Of a stretch of 64,000 nucleotides of DNA, positions 32,689 to 42,640 are shown one piece after another. The translations under genes and the position numbers were made by a program. The notes under the pieces are model-generated. The model ran no database searches, was not told the origin of the DNA, and saw only the letters and a program-made list of their open reading frames with translations. The first letter of the stretch is position 1. Every line of letters begins with the position of its first letter. Source of the stretch: Durusdinium trenchii (Eukaryota > Sar > Dinophyceae > Suessiales > Symbiodiniaceae); assembly GCA_963970005.1 (NCBI GenBank), contig CAXAMN010015335.1:560546-624545 (forward strand), in the 5' to 3' direction.

Positions 32689-34317
32689 TCAGCTTTGTGG
32701 CATCTTCCGTTTTCCGGATCTACGGCGTTTTGCGGAGAAGGCTGATGGTTCAACACTCGGCATGGCCTCATTAGCATCTGGCATAGCCTCATTAGATTTT
32801 GCTTTTTCGCCTTTCTCACAGGCACTGATGGCAACATCGTAGCTGATCGCATCTGCCTGCAAGTTTGCATCCCGCATGGTCTCCAACAACTTCAACGCAT
32901 GCTGCCACTTGCCCACAGTCCCGCAGGCACCAATGGCTGCACTGTAGCTGATGACATCGAGCCGTACATTGGCCTCCGGAATAGCCTCGAATATATTCAA
33001 TGCTGGTTGCCACATTCCGCGCTTCTCACAGTCACATATGGCTGCACTGTAGCTCATGACATCTGGCTTCATGTTCGCTTCGAGCATTGCCTCAAACAAC
33101 TTCAATGCCTGTTGCCACTGCCCGGCTTTCTCACAAGCGCTGATGACCGCACAGTAGCTGATCACATTTGGCTGTAGGTTCGCCTCCTGCATGGCATCGA
33201 ATACCTTCAACGCCTGCTGCCAGTGATAGCCCTTCTCGCACGCACTGATGGCAGCATTGTAGGTAATCACATCTGGCCACAGTTTCGACAAAAGCATGAC
33301 ATCAAACAAGGTCAACGCTTCTCGCCACTTGCCTGCCTTCTCACAGGCACTGATGGCTGAATTGTAGCTGATGACATCTGGCCACACTTTTGCCTCTCGT
33401 GTTTTTCCCAACAACGTCAATGCTTCCTGCCACTGGCCAGCCTTCTCACAGGCACTGATGCCTGCATTGTAGCTGATGGCATCTGGCTGCACTTTTGCAC
33501 ACCACATTGCATCCAACAGCCTCAATCCCTGCCGCCACTCGTTGGCCTTCTCACAAGCACTTATGGCTGCACTGTAGATGATGACATCTGCCTGCACATT
33601 CGATAGCCCCAGGCCCTCAAACAACATCAATGCTTGCTGCCACTGGCCGACCTTCTCACATGCACTGATGGCTGCACTGTAGCTAATGACACTTGGCTGT
33701 ACTTTCACCTGCCGCATGCTGTGAAACAACTTCAATCCCTGCTGCCACTGACTGGCCTTCTCACAAGCACTGATTGCCGCACTGTAGATGATGACATCTG
33801 CCTGCACCTTCGACAACCACAAGCCCTCAAACAACAGCAATGCTTCCTGCCACCGGCCGACCTTCTCACAGGCACTGATGGCTGCGCTGTAGCTGATGAC
33901 ATTGGGCTGCCCTTGCAGCTCCGGCATGGCCTCAAACAACTTCAATGCCTGCTGCCAGTGGGAACCCCTCTCACATGCACTGATAACAGTATTGCAGCTG
34001 ATGACATTTGGCTGCACTGTCGCTTCTGGCATGGTCTCAAATAAATGCAATGCTAGCTTCCACTGGGCGCCCTTCTTACAGGCACTGATGGCTGCACTGT
34101 AACTGAAAACATTTGGCTGCACTTCCGACTCGGGCATGACCTGAAACAACTGTATTGCCTGCTGCCACTTGGAGCTCTTGTCACACGCACTGATGGCTGC
34201 ACTGTAGCTGACCACATGTGGCACGACTTTTGCGTCCAGCAGGGCTCCCAGCAACTGCAATGCCTGCTGCCACTTTGTTGTTTTAGCATAAGTTGAAATG
34301 TCATGACATGTCGGCAT
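32689..34317 (-). CDS. Pentatricopeptide repeat (PPR) protein, 542 aa
   Basis: Single open frame of 542 codons made of 13 tandem 35-residue PPR motifs (about residues 34-488) plus a degenerate half-motif at the start and a partial one at the end. Each has the pattern D/N-V-I-S-Y-S/N-A-A-I-S-A-C-E-K-x2-x-W-Q-x-A-L-x-L-F. All are P-type length; there is no E, DYW or SMR domain. The tail is basic (AKRRRSGKRKMPQS). PPR proteins bind single-stranded RNA in plastids or mitochondria, one base per motif. No targeting peptide is visible: the Met at 34,317 begins inside a motif, so an upstream exon or a frame break near 34,320-34,400 is likely. Intronless PPR genes are common in dinoflagellates. Confidence 0.9.
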   Translation of the reverse strand: MPTCHDISTYAKTTKWQQALQLLGALLDAKVVPHVVSYSAAISACDKSSKWQQAIQLFQVMPESEVQPNVFSYSAAISACKKGAQWKLALHLFETMPEATVQPNVISCNTVISACERGSHWQQALKLFEAMPELQGQPNVISYSAAISACEKVGRWQEALLLFEGLWLSKVQADVIIYSAAISACEKASQWQQGLKLFHSMRQVKVQPSVISYSAAISACEKVGQWQQALMLFEGLGLSNVQADVIIYSAAISACEKANEWRQGLRLLDAMWCAKVQPDAISYNAGISACEKAGQWQEALTLLGKTREAKVWPDVISYNSAISACEKAGKWREALTLFDVMLLSKLWPDVITYNAAISACEKGYHWQQALKVFDAMQEANLQPNVISYCAVISACEKAGQWQQALKLFEAMLEANMKPDVMSYSAAICDCEKRGMWQPALNIFEAIPEANVRLDVISYSAAIGACGTVGKWQHALKLLETMRDANLQADAISYDVAISACEKGEKAKSNEAMPDANEAMPSVEPSAFSAKRRRSGKRKMPQS

Positions 34318-34557
34318 TGCACAAGCTCAGTTTGATGGTGCCATCCTGCCGCCAAATGACATGCAAAACATACATCGATCATCATGGATCTATACATGGC
34401 ACACATTGAAATGTAAACTATACTGTGGTCTTCAGTTCTGGAGGCAACATTGACAATGGGTGCGGTTTTATTTGAAATATGTGCGTTGCGTTAGGGAATG
34501 TATTTTTTTGTGGTCGTGGTTTCTCTACAATATATATATATATAATATATACACAGT

Positions 34558-34640
34558 AGTTCCTCCAGTGGAAGTGGACAGCTAGCTGTTTGTAGAAGAA
34601 ATGACTGTCCAGGAGGCCATTTGCCATGTCCATGACTTTT
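34558..34640. repeat. Fold-back element family A, degenerate copy
   Basis: CAGTGGAAGTGGACAGCTAGCTGTTTGTAG and GACTGTCCAGGAGGCCATTTGCC match the core of the family A copy at 37,069; the arms are decayed. Confidence 0.45.
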
Positions 34641-34807
34641 TCAGGACGTCCGGGGCCTGAGTGCAACGAAATGCTAACAGGCTGCACTACAAGGCATACA
34701 CTGCTACTCCAGAAGCCCAGCTCATGTCCAGAGCAAACACAACAAGGATCGGACGCAGGGCGAAGCATCATGAGACAAGTGCATCATAATCGAGAAGGGA
34801 GTAAAGA

Positions 34808-35476
34808 GTGAAAGAGTTTTGTTCGATGCACTTGGGATCACTTGGGTTGTCCCTTGAGGTGAGGGGAAAAAGCCATCAACCAGTACGTAGAGCAAAAAAC
34901 AAACAATCAAAAAGAGTAGCAAACGTGTGGACAGCCAGAAAAGCAACAAACTCAAGGCTTGAAAAGCAACTAATACAAAGCGGCGGCAACAAGGTTTATA
35001 GAAAGCAAAAGCTGTTAGATAAACCACAGAAACAATCCGCCACAGACAAGAAGACAAGAACCAGGAAAGAGCTACTAGATAAGGGCAAAAGAAGCAGGAA
35101 AATCAAGAACAGCTGTAGAAATCACAGGGAAGCAATGAAAAGCAAAGGAAATGCAAAACAAGCAAGAAAATGCAAGAAGGAACAACCACAATTAAGCAAG
35201 GAAACACGGCACAAGCATAAAAGGATTGAAAAGCAAAAGCAACCACAACGAAGCAAGGAAAAACAAGACGAGCACCCAAAAAAACAAGAAAAGCAGGACA
35301 ACTCACGGAGAAGCAATGAACAAGAAAAGCAACGAGAAGCAAGTCCACAAGAAAGTCAAACACTACAAATTCCCCGAACAAGTAGCCCTCAAACACTGAA
35401 GTGCATTCATAGACATGAGTCTAAGGAACTGATAGCTATAGCAGGATGCCCCAGAATCCAAAACGATCCCAAATAA
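34808..35476 (+). CDS. Lys/Gln/Arg-rich open frame, 222 codons, doubtful
   Basis: An A-rich stretch nearly free of T on this strand gives an uninterrupted plus frame from an ATG. The product is extremely basic and low in complexity (e.g. 'KRIEKQKQPQRSKEKQDEHP'), built from degenerate AAGCAA/AAAAGCAA units, so the open frame may follow simply from composition. It is divergent from the PPR gene 490 bp away. No Shine-Dalgarno-like or splice context is relevant. It could be a real disordered protein, or a decayed tandem repeat. Confidence 0.25.
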   Translation: MKEFCSMHLGSLGLSLEVRGKSHQPVRRAKNKQSKRVANVWTARKATNSRLEKQLIQSGGNKVYRKQKLLDKPQKQSATDKKTRTRKELLDKGKRSRKIKNSCRNHREAMKSKGNAKQARKCKKEQPQLSKETRHKHKRIEKQKQPQRSKEKQDEHPKKQEKQDNSRRSNEQEKQREASPQESQTLQIPRTSSPQTLKCIHRHESKELIAIAGCPRIQNDPK

Positions 35477-35507
35477 TTCCGAAAACTTGCCTCCCAACCA
35501 ATCCCTA

Positions 35508-35613
35508 GGGATCCAGTCGTACCTTCTCAGAAGGTACGGCTGGACCCTCGAAACCTACATGAGAGATCATGAGAGTGTCTCCAATCACCTTCTGAGAAGG
35601 TACTTGGATCCCC
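35508..35613. repeat. Fold-back element family B, copy 3 (best preserved)
   Basis: GGGATCCAGTCGTACCTTCTCAGAAGG pairs with CCTTCTGAGAAGGTACTTGGATCCCC; the left arm is itself palindromic (CCTTCTCAGAAGG). Core TCGAAACCTACATGAGAG and GTGTCTCCAATCACC. Confidence 0.8.
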
Positions 35614-37443
35614 AAGGAATGGATTGAGTATGCTTTTGCATTTTCCCACAGGTTGAACTGAGGGGTCTCCCTATTCTAATACACACCCACTACCCACATG
35701 GTGTCCTGATTGCTCACACTCCAACGCACAGCTCCAAACGCTGATCTTCGGCTGTTCCGCCGTGGTGGGAACTCCCTTGTGAAGCTTCGCGAGGCACACA
35801 TGAATCGAGGCCCAGGTCAAGTCCTGACGGCCTGGGCGGCCAACAAGTCCAGCTTGGGCCAATGTGCTGCGGATGGAAAGGGTGACGCCATCAAGTGTGG
35901 AGTTGCCCCCAGAAGAATAAAACCTACACAAGAAAAAACGGAGAAAACACATTGAACATCAAGGCCTTCTGAGAAGCTGAGGAATGGCACTTGCTCCGAT
36001 ACGGTGCATTGTCAATTCTGAAGCTATCATGTTTTGGGTCTGAGAATATCTTACTCCGTTGGGATGTAGAATGGCCATACTAATTTAATGGCCATCTATA
36101 TGCTCCCCGTACACTCAATAACCACAACGTGGTGAATGTTCACTTTGGCAAACTTTGATTGAACAATCAGAACAATACATCGTCCAGGACCCTTGGCTGT
36201 CCCACAAATCAACACCCAAGAGTCTACAAATATCGATGTTTTTGGAAGGAAAAACCATGGTGGATTGACCGTGACTCAATCGGGTCGTATACCAGTCACT
36301 GGCTGTTTCACCTGTTTCGCCCGGTGGACAAAGATCAGGCGGTCCATGTCCTGTGGTCAAGCAAGATCCCCCCCGGTTTTGACCCATATACCGTTTCTTG
36401 TTTGGGCAGCCCAGGTTTTGTTGCTTAAGGCTTCCCGATGAGGCTGCTTCCGACCCAGCCCGTCCAAAGACGGCGAAGTATCGCATGCAAGTGTAGTTGC
36501 CCTTCTCTCGCGGGATCTCCTAAGCACACGATGCTAATCAAACATCAATGTGTCAGCTGAGTCAAACCTAACAACTACTTAATGAAAGTGATTTTCCACA
36601 GGTAGTGAGAGAAGCACCGGTAAAAACGGGTCATTATTGCGATTGAAGGTGCAATCAGCAACCGTCTTCCGCTAGCTTGTAACTCCAATACACCCTTATC
36701 CATCACTATGTCCGCAAGTACCTCTCTTTGCCGCCAGCAGGATGCGTTTACTCATTTAGTGCATAGGTCAGGGCTGCCGCTCTGGCCGGTCACCAGGAGA
36801 ACTGAACCACATCATCGACCTACTAACACCAAACGACCACACGTTTCTTCAATCGATGATTTTGGAAAACATGCAAACACATAAGGAGTTGAGCTGGTGC
36901 ATTCTCCCTATTGGCGCTGGGATCTATAAGAAGTGTCAGCCACAACTCACCAAATCAGCCACAAAGCACCAAATATCACCAAATTCTCAGTTCGGTGGCT
37001 TTCTCCCAAAGATGAGGAATTTCATATTCAACCTGGATTGATCCCAAACAATCATGTTGTCAGGTCTATTTACTCCCCTGCAGATTAACATGGAAGTGGA
37101 AAACCACCTGTTTGTAGTGGAAAATTGTCTTCCAAGGGGCCATTCTCCCCTTCCATGTTAGTTCCAGGGAGTGTATATTCTATATTCATATTTATACTAT
37201 CACACAAAACGGTTGCAATCTACAACCCCGAGAGCCTACATCCAACCACGAGAGCCTGTTGTTGATCTACCCAGAACACACCATGAACGGAATATTTAGT
37301 TACCTGTCGGTATATGTGCGCGACTATTCCAGTCCCATGTGGGTATGGTTGTTGAATCTTCCCAAGGTGGTTGGGGTGGGTGGGTTAGGGGGGTCCAACC
37401 ACCTGAGGATCTGGTGAAGTCACCCTAGGGCATGATCACCCAC
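35614..37443. other. No supported gene
   Basis: A patch near 36,430-36,495 is open on both strands ('DEAASDPARPKTAKYRMQV' on plus). A family A fold-back lies at 37,069-37,174 and a TATTCCAGTCCCATG repeat at 37,325. Confidence 0.35.
37069..37174. repeat. Fold-back element family A, copy in reverse orientation
   Basis: TTTACTCCCCTGCAGATTAACATGGAAGTGG pairs with CCCCTTCCATGTTAGTTCCAGGGAGTGTATA. The core CCACCTGTTTGTAGTGGAA...GTCTTCC..GGGGCCATTCT is the reverse complement of the 10,555 copy core. Confidence 0.8.
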
Positions 37444-37561
37444 CGCTGCATCCGGCCGCTCCTGATAAGCGAAGAGCCCGCCATGGCGGACCCAAATCTC
37501 GCAGCGTCCGTAGCTGTATTCGATGCCGTGACAGGCCTCGGGTTCGGCGGGAACGTGGCAG
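37444..37561 (-). CDS. Exon encoding a PAN/apple-like Cys-rich segment, second copy
   Basis: The acceptor AATTCCGCAG and GT donor (GCAGCG/GTGGGT) enclose 39 codons: 'CHVPAEPEACHGIEYSYGRC' then 'EIWVRHGGLFAYQERPDAA'. The signature Cys-His/Thr-Gly-Ile-Glu-Tyr/Trp-x3-Gly-Arg-Cys-Glu-Ile-Trp is the same as in the exon at 27,986-28,128, which strongly supports frame and strand. The plus-strand ORF over the same bases is a shadow. Partner exons were not identified with certainty. Confidence 0.6.
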
Positions 37562-38398
37562 CTGCGGAATTGGAGCCGTACCGACCCCAGGCGGCCCTGC
37601 TTTTGATGTGCTTGGCTGAGCCTCCCTGGACCATAAAAGGTTAAGTTTTTCCACCTGTTGACCCGAAGGGGTTCTTCCTTGATGTGTTTGGCTGACTCCA
37701 GAGCTGCCCCCCTAGAGAATCATTAAAGGTTAAGCACCAGGTTAAGCCCTTCATTGCAGGAGTTTGGAATGGAAGCTATGGACAGGTTTGTATCATAGAG
37801 TTTCCTGTTGTCACTTGCGTCAAATCCTGTTCTTCCTGCTCCGCAACTCGCTTCTTCAGCCAGTTCCTCGGGAAATCCTCCCCCAATTGCTACTGCTCTG
37901 CTGCTATCCCTGCAATGGCTAGCTGTGATCCTGCATGGTACCAAAGGGCCACAAAATGCCAAGGTACCAAACGCTCAAGCCATGTTGAGCCCCTTTTCCA
38001 CCCGTTCTATCGTTCAGTGGGGAAAACCAATGTAAAAAACGAACAGCTTACACTCCCGGGAGTAATTACTCATGGCCCTGGCCGTGGATGGCATGCCCCC
38101 CGAAAGGAAGACCAGGGACGTCCTTCCTCACGGAGTGCAGCGGTGGTCCACCTGTCCTGGATTGGTTGGACATGCTTCGGGCCCTCTTTGGTATATTCAT
38201 CCTAGCAACCCGAATCGCACCCCTTTGCAAGGGCAGGTTTAAGGATGTTTAAGGTGGTTCTGGTTCACCGTCCTTGCTGGTTCGCCTCATGCTCCAACTT
38301 CCTCCTGAAATGCGGTAGACCCCAAATGGCCCAGGATGAGCCCCAAATGACTGGAGTCACCTGACTCTTTCTGAAGTCCTTGGAAGCCTCTTCAATCT

Positions 38399-38517
38399 TG
38401 TACACTCTGACGAACACATCACATGGAAGTGGATGCCATGGTCCCGAAAGGAAGACGACGTTCCTTTACGAACAGGGGGTGAACTCCACGTACCCATGTG
38501 TTCGTCGGAGTGTAACC
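38399..38517. repeat. Fold-back element family A, copy bounded by GT and AG
   Basis: TGTACACTCTGACGAACACATCACATGGAAGTGGA pairs with TCCACGTACCCATGTGTTCGTCGGAGTGTAACC. On the minus strand it begins AG/GTTACACTCC and ends GTGTACAAG, i.e. intron-like ends, and is flanked on both sides by coding-like sequence. Confidence 0.75.
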
Positions 38518-38518
38518 T

Positions 38519-38703
38519 CTAGCTTCGTTCTCCAGTCGCCTCCTCCGATCCTTCAACCCCGGTTTGCTCCGACGTTCCGTCGGTCCGATTCGCCGGAGAG
38601 GGACGAATCGGCATGCCTTCTGCGGTGGTCCTTGCGGCTTGTTCCGTCGGCTTTTCCAAGCCCCGGGCTGTGCGCTTGGCGCCCGCCGAGTCGACGAAGC
38701 ACA
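38519..38703 (-). CDS. Candidate exon, Glu/Thr/Ala-rich, ending in a stop
   Basis: Minus frame with clear RNY codons: 'DSAGAKRTARGLEKPTEQAA' then 'RTTAEGMPIRPSPANRTDGT' and 'SEQTGVEGSEEATGERS' to a TAG directly before the family A element. It may be a C-terminal exon. A second frame ('SKPGLKDRRRRLENEAR') is open across the TAG and could splice out the fold-back element; I cannot decide between them. Confidence 0.4.
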
Positions 38704-39157
38704 TACGGTGTACAAGATGGTCTACGCAATGAGTTATTTGTGTCATGCTATGTGTTGCTTCTTGCCTTTAATGGTTTTCACAGTGCCTGTAGACGCACCT
38801 CTCACAGTACAGGTCGGTTTCAGAACAAATCGTTAGTATTCCCAGGTTCCCAGGTTCACTTGGATGGTTCTTGTCACATCCATGGGTGCCTACCCGCCTC
38901 TCTTAGGCCGCATTCCCAGGACAACGAAGCCCAGGTCACAGTTGGCCAGCGCTTTTCGCACATCTTCTTGCAGCCATAGAGTGAATAGATTTTGTTGTAG
39001 ACCTCAGCAACACCAAAACTCTGACGATTCTACGCGAAATGATTGCCAATCTTGACCCTGCTAACCACCATAATTCAATTTTAACCTGGACCGAGAAGAA
39101 ACAAAGACAAGCATCTGCAAGTGACAACTTGTTTTTTTCTTCAGGGTTAGTTCACAC

Positions 39158-39265
39158 CTTCTCCTCCAAGCGACCCAAGATTAAACAAGATCCATGGAGA
39201 TCTGTGGGTCCGGACAGTATAAAGCGTCGCCCGGTTGTCGGTGCTGTTGTCTCCGCGGCAGGCAT
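39158..39265 (-). CDS. Candidate first exon with ATG
   Basis: The minus strand reads from ATG 'MPAAETTAPTTGRRFILSGP' then 'TDLHGSCLILGRLEEK' to a GT donor (GAGAAG/GTGTGA). The plus strand is also open and ends in a stop ('GPDSIKRRPVVGAVVSAAGM'). If minus is right, this would be a 5' exon upstream of the 38.5-kb and 37.4-kb exons. Confidence 0.3.
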
Positions 39266-40073
39266 GGTTGCCTAGCGTTGTAGCGTTCTTGAACTGAAGA
39301 AGCACGTGGCTGTTATGGGTTGGGTCTGTTTGGGTGTTCTTGGTTTGGATATTCTTGGGAGGTCTTTTTCATCGTGCGCCAGGCCATGGACTCCAAAAAC
39401 TAAGGAGGAAGAAGCTACACTCTCTCTGGTGATGTTCTCTTTTTGATGTCCCACTGTCCCACACTGCACTATATATATATATATATTTACACATGCTACT
39501 ATGGTTGACAACCACAACTGCGGAACCTGTGATGTTGCCATCTGACTTGGTCCATGTCGATGTTTGAATTCAAACAAATTTTGCCATTTGCCCGATGTTG
39601 CAATGGCGTTCCCCGTTCGCCCCAGTTCATCATTGGCGGAGTTCGATATTCTGTATTATTTCAATGCTAAGATTAAGAATCATTATACGTAGAATAATAG
39701 CAGCGCACCTTCAGCAACCCCTTTAACACGAAACGTCACAGCGCTCCTTCCAGTCACATTGACCACCTTGCTGCAAATGTTTTTTGAAAGCATCCGGCTG
39801 ACAACAGCAGCAACAAGAATTCACATGACAAAGTGCATTGTGATGCATTGTGTTTATACATGTTGATACATGCCCTGGAATTAGGGAAGTGGAAGTGGGA
39901 ACAGCTCTTTCAGGTCCGGTGACGGCAGCACAAGAAGAACACAAGAAGAACAATCTCCATTTCAGCAAACAATACCAGGTGGAGAACATGAGAATCAACA
40001 TGAAACAACTTGTGGTGGTTGGCTTTCCATTTGGGGCACATCCCAGTCCAACACCGCCCCACAAAAGCCACAC

Positions 40074-40158
40074 CTTCACCACCGACCAGCTCCCAGCTCT
40101 TCTCCATGAAAAGGGTCGAGCGAGATAGGAGCGTGTAGTCCCAGCCGAGGGATTCTTC
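40074..40158 (-). CDS. Candidate exon, 28 codons
   Basis: The acceptor TTTTCTCGTTGAG opens 'EESLGWDYTLLSRSTLFMEK' then 'SWELVGGE', ending at GT (GAAG/GTGTGG). Good codon bias and amino-acid composition; no domain recognised. Confidence 0.43.
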
Positions 40159-40954
40159 CTCAACGAGAAAACGCATTCTGCAAGGGATGCCTTCTCTGCC
40201 CCCGAGAAAAGCACGTCAACCAGCATCAAAAGTTGTGTTCAGGAATAGATTTGGGTTCCAAATCCAGGGGCCGTGGATGTGACAGGGGGCATCTTGGTTG
40301 GTCAATAGAAGGAGGATACAGTAAAAACATCAGAGGATCATTTTGAGTTTTTTTTGGCTTCGGGGTCGTAGATCCCTTGGAGGTCAGATGGATGTTCACT
40401 TTTGGGACACGAGCTGCAAGACACGCTCCCCATACGTTGGCCATCGAAGTGACCAATGATGACTCTCCAACTCGGTTAACGCCATGGCATGGTGTCTTTG
40501 TTTTTTGTGTCAACAACAACGCCATGCGCGTCCCAAAACTGACCGGGTTCCAGGTATATATCTTTTCATACATGGAGTGTCTGGGTTTGAAAGCCAGGCA
40601 GCAGTACACCGGTCTTGAGATAGATTCTTGCAGTGGCACACCTGGCAGCGGGGAGCAGCACGCCATGCGGAATCACTATGCCGAAGGTAGCTCTACACAA
40701 CAAAACCACACTGCTCCAAGTACCTCCAGATGACGGCGGACAACCACCCGCACTCTTGTTGCTGGTTTCCACCCACTGGGAAAACACACAAATCGGAAGG
40801 GTCAGGAAGTCGTTGAAGGCAGCGAGAAACCTCGCATCCAACAAGGGAGTCTTCAGAGGGCTCCCGGTATTTCATCAAACAAGCACCACCCAAAGTCCAA
40901 CCCTGAAAGCCTGTGACGAGCCCAAACTATTGCAACCGGAAGGTCATATGTCTC

Positions 40955-41058
40955 CTGACGTCCCCTTCCAATTTCTGCTGAGAGGCATAGTAGCCACAGC
41001 CTGCGCAATCCTCACCATCCAGAGTCTTCATTTGCGCGTTGGCATAGAAGCCTCGGGT
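40955..41058 (-). CDS. Candidate exon with Cys-Ala-Gly-Cys
   Basis: Minus frame 'TRGFYANAQMKTLDGEDCAG' then 'CGYYASQQKLEGDVR', strong RNY bias, ending GTCAG/GAGACAT (GA donor). The acceptor could be TTTTGAG or an upstream CTGCAAG. The plus-strand ORF of 170 codons through here is less protein-like. No family recognised. Confidence 0.42.
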
Positions 41059-41379
41059 CTCAAAACCGTGCGTGCTTGCAGCAGCTCCCCCCTAAACCAT
41101 TTCAATCGGATTCATCAAAGGCAAAAGTCGTTCTTTTTCTGTTGATAAGCCCCCCAATACCTGGAGACCTGGATCGTGGTTCACATCTCCATGTGGAGGG
41201 ATGAGTCTTTCTTGATGAACAATCAGATTGAATTTGACTGATGCAAATGTCGTGGCCTGTGTATATAGAGAAAGTAGATGGCACAATCCCCAATCTCGGT
41301 GGTTTATATGGACCCCCATCTTTTCAGGACATCGTGCAGTTTGTGCCATCGAAAATCTGAAACCACTGCAAGTGTGCAA

Positions 41380-41520
41380 ACGGTGCTTACCAACACCCCT
41401 TGTATCATGCCGTTTCCAGAGCTTCATGCTCCGAAGCGACCTGCAAATACCGACGAGAACGGTCAGCAGCAGCAGCAGCGAACACTTGCCGCGGCTGAAC
41501 GGGAGTTCCAGAACTGTTGA
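41380..41520. other. Exon-like patch, strand unresolved
   Basis: Plus strand: 'MPFPELHAPKRPANTDENGQ' then 'QQQQRTLAAAEREFQNC' and stop. Minus strand: a hydrophobic frame 'GKCSLLLLLTVLVGIC' with an acceptor at its end (ATTTGCAG). Either could be real; the CAG repeat may explain both. Confidence 0.4.
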
Positions 41521-42588
41521 AACGATAGCATGAGATCCTTCTCAATGGGCTCTTATCGAAACCTGTCACAAATGTGTGCTCTAACCTGCTCTAGCTATAC
41601 CTACGATGCATGGCAAACATATGAACACAATCCAGGCCAAGACAGAGATCCTATGCACTCACTTTTCCGCATCTACACCATCCTGAGTCACTGCATGTAG
41701 ATCATGTACATCACCAGGTGTCCTGTTTGTGCCGTCCTCTTCGGGAGGCCGTTCCCCCGGCTTGGGGCCGTTCCCCCCAAGAAGAAGTCCTTTCAGGATT
41801 GGTTGGTGATCGTGCGCATGGTCGCGGCTGTATGGCTGTTCAAATCAGAGATTGACAAGAGGCAATTCCCGCCTTGGAATGGAGGAGTGCAACCACCGAA
41901 GAAGTCCATACAAGCCTCCGGCCCTTTGGGAAGCTGATCGCCACAACCCCCAGTGGCACAGCCTCAGCTTGCCAAAGTGTCTCCCAGCAGACGGCTGGAT
42001 GAATATGTGGACAAGGGGGGGGTCTATAAACCACCCCTTGGGTCAAGTGTGTTTAATTTGTTCTCATTCTATTCAATAAGGGACGCCTGCACCAAAACCA
42101 AGGAAACACAGTCTAGTCTACGAGAAGTGGGTGAACATCATGCTTGAGGCTAATCTTGTCTACATCAACTCTGCTGGCAGGGTGAACATCCATGTAAAAG
42201 GCACCGGAAAACAAAAGGTACGGTATCCTCTACCCCTATGCTAGAAGTCCAAAGACTGTATGTAGCACCACTGAAGTAAAGGATCTTCCCGAAATTGGGT
42301 GACCAAGTGTGACCAAACTTGCAAAAGAACAATACGGCACATACTCCTAGTATATTAACGAAAGGTTTGCAAGCTACCCATCATCATGCATCATCCACTG
42401 GTAATGGGATAAACCTAATTCTTTACACTGCAAAGAACTGAGTCACTGCCAAAACCCTGGTTTGGGGAGCCCAAACCGTCACCGAGTCACCGGGCCAGTT
42501 AGGGTAGTGGGTAGTTAGTGAGGGTAGTTAGTGAGTGAGTGGAATAGGGAAGGTCCATCTTTAAAGCATGCAAGGTCGCTGATGTCAC

Positions 42589-42640
42589 CGAGGGCCGTGT
42601 TCGTGTTCTCCAAAGACTCCACGTCTGTGGTGCTGTTGCT
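42589..42640 (-). CDS. Candidate exon, acidic
   Basis: The acceptor CTATCTCCTGCAG opens 'SNSTTDVESLENTNTAL' with a GT donor (CTCG/GTGACATC); the frame stays open beyond ('DISDLACFKDG'). Good composition; function unknown. Confidence 0.4.
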
